A stretch of DNA of 64,000 bases from positions 1-64,000 of the forward strand of contig CAWIHS010000003.1 of the NCBI GenBank assembly GCA_963836005.1. Direction: 5' to 3'. The DNA is from CAWIHS01 sp963836005. GTDB lineage: Bacteria; Pseudomonadota; Gammaproteobacteria; GRL18. The notes under the pieces are model-generated. The model was not told where the DNA came from. It did not search any database and worked only from the letters and a program-made list of their open reading frames with translations. The position numbers were made by a program, and so were the translations under genes. Shown in pieces: positions 48,999-58,133 of this stretch; the stretch's first letter is position 1, and every line of letters begins with the position of its first letter.

Positions 48999-49340
48999 AT
49001 GTCTGAAAACTTACCTGTCCTTGACAAAAATAAAGCCCTCAAGGTCGTTGCAGGCAATGAATCGCTTGCAGATGAACTGCTTGCTATGCTGGTCAAAGAA
49101 TTACCCGATTACAAACGCCTCATTCAACAACAATTGGACGCGGGTAACAAAGAGGAAGTGCGTAAAGTGATCCATAAATTAAATGGCGGTTTACGCTATG
49201 TAGGGGCACCCGCATTACTGGAAATTACCAGTGATACAGATCAATATTTATTTGAACTATCTAATCAGCAGTTAACAGCAAATATACTGCAGATCTTTTA
49301 TGAAATCGATCGTGTATTAGAAACACAGCATTATGGCTAG
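48999..49340 (+). CDS. Stand-alone Hpt phosphotransfer protein
   Basis: 113 residues, a helical Hpt domain with phospho-His in KVIHKLNGGLRYVG. It would relay phosphate between a hybrid kinase receiver and a response regulator. The window has a hybrid kinase lacking its own Hpt (17489) and an orphan regulator (11925), possible partners by inference. Starts ATG after GCAGAAG. Confidence 0.87.
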   Translation: MSENLPVLDKNKALKVVAGNESLADELLAMLVKELPDYKRLIQQQLDAGNKEEVRKVIHKLNGGLRYVGAPALLEITSDTDQYLFELSNQQLTANILQIFYEIDRVLETQHYG

Positions 49341-49368
49341 TGTCTATCCAGGAACCAGGAACCAGCGG

Positions 49369-49884
49369 TTATCGTCCAATACCACTGAGTACTTTAATGT
49401 CCCATTTGAGGTTACCTTTATTCCCATTCAGCGCATCAAATATGACATAGGTCTCAAATGACCTGGATGTTTCGGCCTTCATTCTAGTATCAACTTTATG
49501 CTGCTTTTGCTGCAGCAGATCACAGCCCGAATCAGTCTCTGTCTGATCATCTTCTTTATTCGAACAGGCGTAAACCTGGATATCAAGCATGATAGAAGCA
49601 AGCATGTAACGCGTCGATCGATTTTCTAACTTTCCGGTAATTTTATAAGTATTACCATAAGAAAGCCTGGACTGGGTATCGGTAAGTATAATTTGCTCAA
49701 CTGGAATACGCGATTTTTGCTTGTCCAGGCGGTTATCTTCACCCGAGTAAAAAATAACGGCCAAACTAATCAATATAAGCGTTACTATTGATAATCCGAT
49801 GCCAAACTTTGGTTTTCTGACAGTCACCATAGCCAGTAAAAAAATAACTACAAGAGCAGCTAGTACACCATAAACCAAAGACAT
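49369..49884 (-). CDS. Inner membrane protein of unknown function
   Basis: 171 residues. Two membrane helices at about 4-22 and 29-47 (LVYGVLAALVVIFLLAMVTV and GLSIVTLILISLAVIFY), then a periplasmic domain of about 120 residues with a beta pattern (YKITGKLENRSTRYMLASIM) and a Cys pair (YACSN, SGCDLL). It resembles DUF2393-type proteins in layout. It lies 46 bp downstream of the DAHP synthase gene on the same strand. Confidence 0.7.
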   Translation of the reverse strand: MSLVYGVLAALVVIFLLAMVTVRKPKFGIGLSIVTLILISLAVIFYSGEDNRLDKQKSRIPVEQIILTDTQSRLSYGNTYKITGKLENRSTRYMLASIMLDIQVYACSNKEDDQTETDSGCDLLQQKQHKVDTRMKAETSRSFETYVIFDALNGNKGNLKWDIKVLSGIGR

Positions 49885-49930
49885 TCAATTACTCCTGTGA
49901 AATCTCAGGTACTGTAAAAACTCCATACAA

Positions 49931-50998
49931 CTAATCTTCAGCGAGACTGACTCTGCGCTGTTGAACGGCTGCTGATAATCTGTTCAGTACTTTAAAACTA
50001 TCCTTCCAGTTTATACAGGGATCTGTGATACTTTGTCCATAAACCAGGTCATCATTTTTAACATAATCCTGACGACCTTCAACCAGATGTCCCTCAATCA
50101 TAGCACCAATAATGCGCATATCACCATCTGCGATTTGCTGTGACACATTTTCAGCCACATCCAGCTGCTTTTTGAATTGTTTCTGACTGTTGGCATGACT
50201 GAAATCAATCATCAGATTGGGTCTGATACCGCAAGCTTCCAAATCTTTGGAAACTGCTTCAACATGAGATGAATCATAGTTGGGTTCTCGTCCACCACGT
50301 AAAATGATATGACAATCTTCATTCCCCTGGGTCGAAAATATGGCCGATTTACCCTCTTTGGTCACTGATAGAAACACGTGCGGGCGTGAAGCAGAAGAAA
50401 TGGCATCAATAGCAACTTTTAACCCGCCATCCGTTGCATTCTTAAATCCGACCGGGCAAGATAAACCGGAAGCAAGTTCTCTGTGTACCTGGCTTTCTGT
50501 TGTACGAGCTCCAATAGCTCCCCAGCTGATGAGATCAGCGACATATTGCGGTGAAATCAAATCCAGAAATTCAGTAGCGGCCGGAATTCCCTGATCATTC
50601 ACATATGTCAGCAATTCTCTGGCAAGGCCAAGTCCTTTATTAATTTCAAATGAACCATCCAGTTCAGGATCATTAATTAAACCTTTCCAGCCAACGGTGG
50701 TGCGAGGTTTTTCAAAATACACACGCATCACTATCAGCAGGTCATCACCGAGTTTCTCACGCGCCATTTTTAATTTTTCTGCATATTCTTTGGCGGCATC
50801 GACATCATGAATGGAACAGGGCCCGATAATGATCAACATACGATCATCTTCACCAGTCAGGATTTGGTGTATAGCCTGACGAGTTTCAGCTACCGTTTTG
50901 TGCGCATTTTCAGTAGCGGGAAACTGCTTATGAATAATCTCAGGCGGGGTTACTTCTTTAATTCCGCTTATACGCAGGTCATCAGTGTTATAAATCAT
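49931..50998 (-). CDS. 3-deoxy-7-phosphoheptulonate (DAHP) synthase, class I
   Basis: 355 residues. First step of aromatic amino acid synthesis, joining PEP and erythrose 4-phosphate. Motifs: IIGPCSIHD, KPRTTVGWKG, GARTTESQVHRELASGLSCP, ILRGGREPNYD and DFSHANSQKQ. The N-terminal arm (DLRISGIKEVTPPEIIHKQF) is of the AroF/AroG/AroH regulated type. Which amino acid inhibits it cannot be read with certainty, so no aroF/G/H letter is given. Confidence 0.94.
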   Translation of the reverse strand: MIYNTDDLRISGIKEVTPPEIIHKQFPATENAHKTVAETRQAIHQILTGEDDRMLIIIGPCSIHDVDAAKEYAEKLKMAREKLGDDLLIVMRVYFEKPRTTVGWKGLINDPELDGSFEINKGLGLARELLTYVNDQGIPAATEFLDLISPQYVADLISWGAIGARTTESQVHRELASGLSCPVGFKNATDGGLKVAIDAISSASRPHVFLSVTKEGKSAIFSTQGNEDCHIILRGGREPNYDSSHVEAVSKDLEACGIRPNLMIDFSHANSQKQFKKQLDVAENVSQQIADGDMRIIGAMIEGHLVEGRQDYVKNDDLVYGQSITDPCINWKDSFKVLNRLSAAVQQRRVSLAED

Positions 50999-51165
50999 TC
51001 TTGAGATTCCAGCAAGATTCAGGTGTTAATAAGATAAAAGTCTTACTTCGTGTTCACTCATCTTCGGTAAACAGTCGCAGCACAAAGATTTGCTGCCAAC
51101 ATTGATGACTGCAAGTCATTGATTAATAAAGTATAAATAAAAGTTACATTTACTCTTTTACATTC

Positions 51166-51192
51166 CGTAATTTGTCAGAATGGCAAATTACG
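51166..51192. promoter_or_regulatory. Perfect hairpin upstream of the DAHP synthase gene
   Basis: CGTAATTTG and CAAATTACG form a 9-bp stem 170 bp before the gene. A TATAAT for the minus strand lies near 51231, so the hairpin would be in the leader. A TGTAAA-type half-site (minus) next to it recalls TyrR boxes but is incomplete. A second terminator-like stem (AAAAACC...GGTTTTT) lies at 51266-51290. No gene is seen in 50999-51323. Confidence 0.45.
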
Positions 51193-51323
51193 CATGGAAA
51201 CCACCAAGTTCAGGTGATATAAAATGCGCTATTATACCTTAAGCGAATAGGTGAAACCACTTTAAAAAAACCCAGCTTTAAGCCGGTTTTTCGTCGAAAA
51301 TCAATACAATAGACTTATTTAGC

Positions 51324-51480
51324 GTAACTTCTCAATAAGTCCATGCAGTTTAAGTTCCTTCCCCCCTGTCAGGGGGAAGGCCAGGATGGGGGTTGTGTCT
51401 ATAATCAAACACTTAACCCCCACCCTAACCCTCCCCCTGATATGGGGAGGGGATCTTGCACGGAGTTATTGAGATGTTAC
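51324..51480. mobile_element. IS66-type MITE, family B, copy 2 (at the rhodanese stop codon)
   Basis: A 157 bp copy of the element at 7627, beginning GTAACTTCTCAATAAG and ending GTTATTGAGATGTTAC. It has a perfect 8-bp duplication TATTTAGC (51316-51323, 51481-51488). Its last base supplies the third base of the rhodanese stop codon. Confidence 0.9.
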
Positions 51481-51887
51481 TATTTAGCAGAAATAGTCTG
51501 TTTTATTCGACCATCCCAGCGTTTTATGCCATTTTTCAAATGGTAGACCTGTGGGAAACCCAGCTTTTGATCCAGAAACTTACCCACCATACCGGTGCGG
51601 TTACCAGACCTGCAGATCAATACCAGTTTATCATTTTTATCGGTAATTTTTGCCAGCTCATCGAGCCATTGCTGCATATTATAATTCCCTTTTTTATCAA
51701 AAAAGGTTAATAAATGACTGCCTTCAATTACACCAGTCTGTTGCCATTCCTCGGCTCTGCGAATATCCACCAGGACAACGCCCTGTTGCTGCATTTTTTT
51801 CAACTGTTCATTACTCAGGTTGCCAAGTTCAGCATAGGCTGTGCCGAAGAGCATTAAACTCGATAGTATCGCTACAAAACATTTCAT
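51480..51887 (-). CDS. Periplasmic rhodanese-domain protein
   Basis: 135 residues. Signal peptide (SSLMLFGTAYA-ELGN). One rhodanese domain: VVLVDIRRAEEW, EGSHLLTF, active loop CRSGNRTG with the persulphide Cys, ending VYHLKNGIKRWDG. It would carry sulphur or act in redox chemistry in the periplasm. The last codons lie in the target duplication of the element at 51324; removing the insert restores a TAA stop after the same Lys, so the protein is unchanged. Confidence 0.9.
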   Translation of the reverse strand: MKCFVAILSSLMLFGTAYAELGNLSNEQLKKMQQQGVVLVDIRRAEEWQQTGVIEGSHLLTFFDKKGNYNMQQWLDELAKITDKNDKLVLICRSGNRTGMVGKFLDQKLGFPQVYHLKNGIKRWDGRIKQTISAK

Positions 51888-52035
51888 AATAGGTCTTCCT
51901 GTAAACTTAAAAAAAGCACGCAGGACTTTAGCGGCTGTGGAATGAATTATGGCCTGCGCAAGTCTATACTAAAACTGTTACCATGAAGAGCATCCAAAAG
52001 CTCTAATCCCTCTCATTTCATATTGAGCCGCCTTT

Positions 52036-53316
52036 ATGAAAATCAATACCTTTAATGAAGCTCGAAAAAGGCTTAAAAAAGCCATGTCCTATCTGGAAAT
52101 ATCCAGTGATGTCGAAGAACAGCTTAAATACCCCAAAATGGCGCTGTCGGCCAGTCTTAATGTTCGCATGGATAACGGCAGTTTAAAAGCTTTTCTCGCC
52201 TACCGGGTTCAATATGATGACTCCCGTGGACCAACCAAGGGCGGTATCCGTTATCATCCCAATGTAGATTTGAATAAAGTGACTTCACTGGCCTTCTGGA
52301 TGACCTTTAAGACAGCCATCGCCAACCTGCCCTTCGGCGGGGCCAAGGGCGGTATCTGCGTTAACCCCAAGGAACTCTCACCCGCGGAACTGGAAAGACT
52401 GTCCCGTTCCTATATCGATGCTTTCTATCATAATCTTGGTCCCGAGCGTGATATTCCCGCCCCGGACATGTATACCAATGCAATGATTATGGGCTGGATG
52501 GCCAATCAGTACAGTAAAATCAAAGGTGAGTACACACCGGCTAGCATAACAGGTAAACCGCTGGCGCTGGGCGGCTCAAAAGGACGTGAAGATGCAACCG
52601 GTCGTGGCGGTTTTTACGTATTGAATACTCTCGCCAGTCAACTGGAAATTGTACCGCAAGAAACAACCGTAGCCATCCAGGGCTTTGGCAATGTAGCGAC
52701 TCACATGTCTCGTCTGCTGCATGAAAATGGCTATAAAGTTGTTGCTGTGAGTGATTCTGGTGGAGGGATTTATACCAGTGAAGGTATTGATCCCGTCTCG
52801 CTGCTGCGTTTCAAAAAGGAAAAAGGCTGTGTGCAGGGCGCTCCGGTTATAGGCAAAATGAAACTGATCACTAATGCAGAATTGCTCGCTCTGCCAGTTG
52901 ATATTCTCATTCCGGCTGCTATAGAAAATGTGATCACACATAAAAACGCCGCTCAAATTAGCGCGAGAATAATTATTGAAATGGCAAACGGTCCTGTTAC
53001 AGAAGCGGCAGACGAAATTCTCATCGACAAGGGCATTACTATTATTCCTGATGTTCTTGCCAACGCCGGCGGGGTGACCGTTTCCTATTTCGAGTGGGTA
53101 CAGAATAAGGCCGGGTTCTACTGGGATACTCTGGAAGTCTATGATCGTTTAAGGACCATCATGAAAGAAGAGACATTAAAAATCTGGGACATTAAAACAG
53201 CCAAAGCATGTGACCTGCGCACCGCCGCCTATATTTATGCCCTGACACGTATAGCAGAAGCCATAGATGCCGGCGGTACCAGGGATTATTTTTCCAATCA
53301 CAGCAAAGGGTATTAG
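52036..53316 (+). CDS. Glutamate dehydrogenase (Glu/Leu dehydrogenase family)
   Basis: 426 residues, hexameric small type. Catalytic regions YDDSRGPTKGGIRYHP, NLPFGGAKGGICVNP (catalytic Lys) and RDIPAPDMYTNAMIMGWM; nucleotide fold VAIQGFGNVATHMS followed by VSDSGGGI. Reversible deamination of glutamate to 2-oxoglutarate and ammonia. The Asp after the dinucleotide fold (AVSDSGG) is compatible with NAD use, but cofactor is not certain. Possibly the catabolic GudB/RocG kind. Confidence 0.9.
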   Translation: MKINTFNEARKRLKKAMSYLEISSDVEEQLKYPKMALSASLNVRMDNGSLKAFLAYRVQYDDSRGPTKGGIRYHPNVDLNKVTSLAFWMTFKTAIANLPFGGAKGGICVNPKELSPAELERLSRSYIDAFYHNLGPERDIPAPDMYTNAMIMGWMANQYSKIKGEYTPASITGKPLALGGSKGREDATGRGGFYVLNTLASQLEIVPQETTVAIQGFGNVATHMSRLLHENGYKVVAVSDSGGGIYTSEGIDPVSLLRFKKEKGCVQGAPVIGKMKLITNAELLALPVDILIPAAIENVITHKNAAQISARIIIEMANGPVTEAADEILIDKGITIIPDVLANAGGVTVSYFEWVQNKAGFYWDTLEVYDRLRTIMKEETLKIWDIKTAKACDLRTAAYIYALTRIAEAIDAGGTRDYFSNHSKGY

Positions 53317-53348
53317 CTACAAAACAGGGTTTATACTGACGTCTATTT

Positions 53349-53376
53349 AGTGTCCATCTAAAAACGGATGGACACT
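53349..53376. terminator. Terminator between convergent gdh and marC
   Basis: AGTGTCCATC and GATGGACACT form a perfect 10-bp stem with an 8-base loop, with T- and A-rich flanks (ATTTAG). It sits midway between the two stop codons. Confidence 0.75.
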
Positions 53377-53389
53377 ATTTAGATTCATC

Positions 53390-54013
53390 TCAGGACTTAT
53401 TGAAAGTATCAATTGCGCCGAAAATACCTTCTAATAGCAGCTGTGTTCCTATCACAGCAAGAATAAGGCCCATCAAGCGGGTCAAAATTCTGATGCCGCT
53501 CAAACCCAGTAAATGCAGCATTTTTTGACCCGATACAAAACAGATAAAAGTAATAACACAGAGTATTGAAAAAGCAGCTATGGTAGTGGCTATTTCTGTC
53601 CAGTTTCCAGTGGCTGAGTAATTCATCGCTGTAGCGATGGTTCCCGGGCCTGCAAGTAATGGAACCGCTAAGGGTGACACAGCGATATCAGCATCATCGT
53701 TTTCCTGTGGTTTGTGCATCTTCGAGCTTTCACCATGCAGCATTTGGTAACCAATTAAAAACACCAGAACCCCGCCTGTAATCCTTAGAGCAGGCAGCGT
53801 AATATCAAACAGATGGAAAATGATTTTACCTAAGATTGCAAATGTCGTGATAATAAAAAAAGTAATGATCAGGGCTTTAATGGCTATTTTTATTTGCGCT
53901 GATTTTTCTTCTTCGCCGGCTAATCCAACAAAAACCGCCGTATTGGCAATGGGATTCATAATGGCAAAAAAGCCCAGAAAAACAGTAACTGCATGTTGCA
54001 GAAAATCACTCAT
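53390..54013 (-). CDS. MarC-family inner membrane protein
   Basis: About 207 residues with six membrane helices. MSDFLQHAVTVFLGFFAIMN, ALRITGGVLVFLIGYQML, and the MarC signature VSPLAVPLLAGPGTIATAM. The start is put at 54013, where AAGGAAC lies 6 bases before ATG; an upstream ATG at 54043 has no site. Transport substrate is unknown despite the historic link to multiple antibiotic resistance. Confidence 0.9.
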   Translation of the reverse strand: MSDFLQHAVTVFLGFFAIMNPIANTAVFVGLAGEEEKSAQIKIAIKALIITFFIITTFAILGKIIFHLFDITLPALRITGGVLVFLIGYQMLHGESSKMHKPQENDDADIAVSPLAVPLLAGPGTIATAMNYSATGNWTEIATTIAAFSILCVITFICFVSGQKMLHLLGLSGIRILTRLMGLILAVIGTQLLLEGIFGAIDTFNKS

Positions 54014-54242
54014 TAATTGTTCCTTCAGAGATATACCAGGCAATCTTTACATTAATTACCTGCAAAAACAATGACAGGGTAACGCAGTAAAGAATGAGGT
54101 CCCGAAAATTTTTCTTTGGGGCTGGATTTTATTTTAATAAATCCAGTTGAGCAAAGCCGCTCTTACAGATTGGGCAAAACTTTTATTAAACTGCTAAAAT
54201 ACAAGATGAATCAATAAATCATTGCGCTGGAGTATTTATTTC

Positions 54243-55628
54243 GTGGATTATATCTTTCTGCTGGAAATATTTCTTTTTATCTTATTACTGGGATTTTCTG
54301 GTTTTTTTTCCAGTTCTGAAACGGCACTGTTTTCTCTGGACAGTGTGCATCTGGAACAGATGAAGAATGCTAAAAACCCAAAAGTTGGCCTGATTGAGAA
54401 ACTGCTTTCCGAACCCCGACGTTTAATTGTTACTATTCTGATTGGCAATGAATTTGTCAATGTAACAGCTTCGGTTATTTCCACATCAATGATCATCCAG
54501 CTTTTTGGGGCCGAAAACAAATTTTATAACCTGTTTATTATGGTACCTATTCTTCTTATTGCTGGTGAAATTACGCCGAAAACGCTGGCAATCCGTAATA
54601 AAGTGGCTTTTGCCAGTTTTGAGTGCGGTCCGATTGATACTTTTTCACGCTGGATTACGCCGCTTCGCTGGGTTGTCAGGAATGTTTCCGATTTTTTTAT
54701 CACTCTGCTGATAGGTAAAGAACGCTCCCGGGGAAATCTTGTCACTGAAGATATGGTCAGAACCCTGGCAAAGGATGCCGTGGGAAAAGGAGCGCTGGAT
54801 CAGCATGAAGCCGGATTTATTGAAAGAATATTTGATTTCGGTAATAAACGGCTTGAGGATATGCTAACTGCCCGTTCAGATATTATTTTTATTGCAGTTG
54901 ACACCCCTCTATCTGAAATAATTGACACCCAGAGGCAAACCAGACAATCCCGGTTTCCTGTTTACGCTGAACATCGTGACGATATTGTCGGTATTCTGCA
55001 TGCAAGAGATTTATTGGACATTAATTTAGATGGCTTAGATAACATGCCTGAAGAATGGCTGAAATTATTAAGAAAGCCCTATTTTGTGCCCGAGTCCAAA
55101 CCCGCGATTGAGCTTTTTGATGATTTTCGCACCCATAAACGTTCCTTCGCTATCACCGTAGATGAATATGGCGGCGTCACTGGCCTGGTTACCATGGAAG
55201 ATTTGCTGGAGTGCATTTTTGGTGATATCCCAAGCCCTTCAGATAATCAACAAGAATTACAGTTCCGCGAAATAAGTAACAACTGCTACTCGATACACGG
55301 AAACCTTACACTCGAAGAATTTAATCAACATTTTCATACCAACCTGAAAGAAAGCAGTCTGGAAACGATTGCGGGTTATGTATTACATCAATTTGGAGAA
55401 CTGCCTGATGAAGGAGATATAATTGATATTGAAGAGCTTCGATTTACGGTGTTAGAAGTTGACAACAACAGAATTGAAGAACTTCAGATGGAAAAACCGG
55501 ATAACTTATTTGTAACCGAGCAGGAGGCAGACGAGGCTGAACAGCAGACAGAACATGAAATTATTTTACAGGATCAGACGATTGAATCTTCTCCTGCCCA
55601 GGCTGAACATCCGGATATAAAGAACTAA
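54243..55628 (+). CDS. CorC/HlyC-type membrane protein (DUF21-CBS), paralogue 1
   Basis: About 461 residues. DUF21/CNNM membrane domain with a glycine- and serine-rich first helix (LLLGFSGFFSSSETALFSLD), a CBS pair (about 205-330: RSDIIFIAVDTPLSEIID, EYGGVTGLVTMEDLLECIFG) and a CorC_HlyC domain, then an acidic tail. Relatives are linked to magnesium or cobalt efflux. GTG at 54243 is preferred, with GGAG ten bases upstream; TTG at 54222 is possible. A second family member starts 4 bp after its stop. Confidence 0.88.
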   Translation: MDYIFLLEIFLFILLLGFSGFFSSSETALFSLDSVHLEQMKNAKNPKVGLIEKLLSEPRRLIVTILIGNEFVNVTASVISTSMIIQLFGAENKFYNLFIMVPILLIAGEITPKTLAIRNKVAFASFECGPIDTFSRWITPLRWVVRNVSDFFITLLIGKERSRGNLVTEDMVRTLAKDAVGKGALDQHEAGFIERIFDFGNKRLEDMLTARSDIIFIAVDTPLSEIIDTQRQTRQSRFPVYAEHRDDIVGILHARDLLDINLDGLDNMPEEWLKLLRKPYFVPESKPAIELFDDFRTHKRSFAITVDEYGGVTGLVTMEDLLECIFGDIPSPSDNQQELQFREISNNCYSIHGNLTLEEFNQHFHTNLKESSLETIAGYVLHQFGELPDEGDIIDIEELRFTVLEVDNNRIEELQMEKPDNLFVTEQEADEAEQQTEHEIILQDQTIESSPAQAEHPDIKN

Positions 55629-55632
55629 TATT

Positions 55633-56871
55633 ATGGAAATATCTACTACATTATTTGCAATTTTTATCTGTCTATTACTTGAAGGCTTTTTTTCCGGTTC
55701 TGAAATCGCGATCGTCAGTGCTGATCAGTTAAAATTAAGACATAAAGCCGCCAAGGGTTCCCGGGGAGCAAGGCTGGCGCTAAAAATGCTGGAAAAACCT
55801 GAATGGTTACTGTCGGTGACATTAATTGGCACCAATATTGCGGTGGTAACTAATACGACAATGGCAGCTGCATTAATGATCCATCTTTTTGGTGAAAATG
55901 GCAGCTGGCTGGCCGTGGTATTGGCAGCTCCCCTGATATGGATATTTGGTGAAATAGTACCTAAAAGTGTTTTTCAACAACGTGCGGATGCGATAACACC
56001 TTATACCATCTTTATTTTATATTATACGTCTATTCTTTTTTATCCCATACTGGCGGTATTTAGTTTTATAACCCGTCTGCTGTCGAAGTTATCAGGTGGA
56101 ATCGATGAAAACCCGTTCACTTTACGTGAACAGATTGTAACCATGCTGCAAATGCCGGCTGTTTCGGCAGGTGACATTCAGCCTGAAGAGCAAAATATGA
56201 TAAAAAGAATGTTTAACTTTTCCGAAACAACAGTCAATGATGTTATGTTACCTCTGATTGAAGTAACTGCGGTTGAAAAAAGTATCAGCTGTGAAAAAGC
56301 AAAAAAGATTTCAGCTGAAAAATCCCATATCCGACTGCCAGTATTTGATCAGCGTATTGATAAAATAGTCGGTATTCTGCATACACTGGATCTCATCGGT
56401 ATTGAACCTGAATCTCCAATTACAGATTTTATCCGGCCAGCACTATATGTTCCTGAATTTAAAAGTATCAAAGACCTGATGTTCGAACTAAAAGCAGAGG
56501 GAACAGTGGTCGCAATTGTGGTTGATGAATTTGGCGGCGCAGAGGGCATTGTCACCCTCGAAGATATTATGGAAGAAGTGGTGGAAGATCTGCAAGATGA
56601 ATATGATGGTCATCATAAAACTTCAGAACAACTTATTCAGCGACTAGGAGAGCGAGATTATATCGTTAACGCCCGGGTTGAGCTGAGTTATCTTTGTGAT
56701 AACCTGAATATCGAACTTCCAGTTGGAAAATATACAACCCTGGCAGGGTTTATTCTCGATAAAACGCATTCTATACCCTTAGAAGGCGATACGATTAAGG
56801 AAAATGAACTGCTATTAACGGTGCATAAAAGCACTGCCCAGGCAATCCTTGAAGTTAGAATTAGCTGGTAA
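55633..56871 (+). CDS. CorC/HlyC-type membrane protein (DUF21-CBS), paralogue 2
   Basis: 412 residues of the same domain order as its upstream partner: DUF21 (LLLEGFFSGSEIAIVSADQL), CBS pair (VMLPLIEVTAVEKSISCEKA, DEFGGAEGIVTLEDIMEEVV) and CorC_HlyC (LAGFILDKTHSIPLEGD). Tandem pairs of this family suggest a heteromeric membrane complex. The two genes are co-transcribed. Confidence 0.88.
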   Translation: MEISTTLFAIFICLLLEGFFSGSEIAIVSADQLKLRHKAAKGSRGARLALKMLEKPEWLLSVTLIGTNIAVVTNTTMAAALMIHLFGENGSWLAVVLAAPLIWIFGEIVPKSVFQQRADAITPYTIFILYYTSILFYPILAVFSFITRLLSKLSGGIDENPFTLREQIVTMLQMPAVSAGDIQPEEQNMIKRMFNFSETTVNDVMLPLIEVTAVEKSISCEKAKKISAEKSHIRLPVFDQRIDKIVGILHTLDLIGIEPESPITDFIRPALYVPEFKSIKDLMFELKAEGTVVAIVVDEFGGAEGIVTLEDIMEEVVEDLQDEYDGHHKTSEQLIQRLGERDYIVNARVELSYLCDNLNIELPVGKYTTLAGFILDKTHSIPLEGDTIKENELLLTVHKSTAQAILEVRISW

Positions 56872-56877
56872 TTTTCT

Positions 56878-58074
56878 TCAGGAGTTTAACTCTGAATACG
56901 TAGCAGCAAAGGCGGCAATGGCTCTGTCCAGATCTTCGCGGGTGTGGGCTGCGGAAATCTGGGTACGGATCCGAGCCTTACCTTTGGGGACGACCGGGAA
57001 GAAAAAGCCAATGGCATAAATGCCCTGTTGAAGCAGTTTTTGCGACATTTTTTGCGCCAGCACTGCATCACCCAGCATGACGGGTACAATGGGGTGATTG
57101 CCGCTTGCAATATCAAAGCCAGCCTGTTGCATGCCTTTACGAAAATAGCGGGTGTTATGCTCCAGACGATCCCGAAGCTCTGTCGAAGCTGAAAGCATAT
57201 CCAGTACCTTGATGGTAGCGGCACAAATAGCCGGAGCCAGAGTATTGGAGAAAAGATAAGGTCGTGAACGCTGGCGCAGCATATCGACGATTTCCTGTCT
57301 TGCCGAAGTATACCCCCCTGAAGCACCGCCCAGCGCCTTGCCAAAGGTGCCGGTAATAATGTCTACCCGCTCCATGACATTATGATATTCATGAATACCG
57401 CGACCCGTTTTGCCCATAAATCCTACCGCATGGCAGTCATCATGATGCACCATAGCATCGTATTGGTCCGCCAGATCACAGATCTTATCCAGTTGTGCGA
57501 TGGTGCCGTCCATAGAAAACACACCGTCTGTAGTGATTAAAATTCTGCGTGCACCGGCGGCTTTTGCAGCTATCAGTTTAACTTCGAGATCGGCCATGTC
57601 ATTATTTTTATAACGGTACCGAGCCGCTTTACATAAACGTACCCCGTCAATAATTGAAGCATGATTTAATTCGTCAGAAATAACGGCATCATGTTGCGTT
57701 AGAATCGTCTCAAATAAACCGGTATTGGCATCAAAACAGGCCGCATAGAGGATGGTATCTTCCATACCCAGAAATTGAGTAACTTTTTGCTCGAGGGTTT
57801 TATGGATACTCTGGGTACCGCAGATAAAGCGGACCGAAGAAAGACCAAAACCCCATTGATCATAACTGTCTTTGGCTGCCTGAATAATCTCTGGGTTGTT
57901 GGCCAGGCCAAGATAGTTATTGGCACACATATTAATGACTTGTGAACCGTCAGCCAGAGTAATAGCATTTTTCTGATCGGAGGCAATAATGCGTTCAGTT
58001 TTCCACAGGCCGGCGGCCTTTATTTCAGCCAGATCTTTTGCCAGGCTTTGTTGTACGCTTTTATAGCTCATCAT
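56878..58074 (-). CDS. kbl: 2-amino-3-ketobutyrate CoA ligase
   Basis: 398 residues, PLP enzyme of the alpha-oxoamine synthase family. NMCANNYLGLANNPEI, DDCHAVGFMG, and PLP Lys in GTFGKALGGASGGY. It cleaves 2-amino-3-ketobutyrate with CoA to glycine and acetyl-CoA, completing threonine breakdown begun by Tdh. tdh lies 59 bp upstream on the same strand. An ATG one codon in (MSYKSVQQ) is an equally good start. Confidence 0.95.
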   Translation of the reverse strand: MMSYKSVQQSLAKDLAEIKAAGLWKTERIIASDQKNAITLADGSQVINMCANNYLGLANNPEIIQAAKDSYDQWGFGLSSVRFICGTQSIHKTLEQKVTQFLGMEDTILYAACFDANTGLFETILTQHDAVISDELNHASIIDGVRLCKAARYRYKNNDMADLEVKLIAAKAAGARRILITTDGVFSMDGTIAQLDKICDLADQYDAMVHHDDCHAVGFMGKTGRGIHEYHNVMERVDIITGTFGKALGGASGGYTSARQEIVDMLRQRSRPYLFSNTLAPAICAATIKVLDMLSASTELRDRLEHNTRYFRKGMQQAGFDIASGNHPIVPVMLGDAVLAQKMSQKLLQQGIYAIGFFFPVVPKGKARIRTQISAAHTREDLDRAIAAFAATYSELNS

Positions 58075-58133
58075 TTAATCCTGTTGTTGAATAAACTTAC
58101 ATTGCTATCGCAAACGGTGTGTGCCATGTGGAT

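Noticed and set aside
51140..51175. TyrR box before the DAHP synthase gene
   Set aside because: Only one half matches TGTAAA and the spacing is wrong.
51343..51546. 67-codon plus-strand frame
   Set aside because: Formed by the family B element and antisense rhodanese codons.
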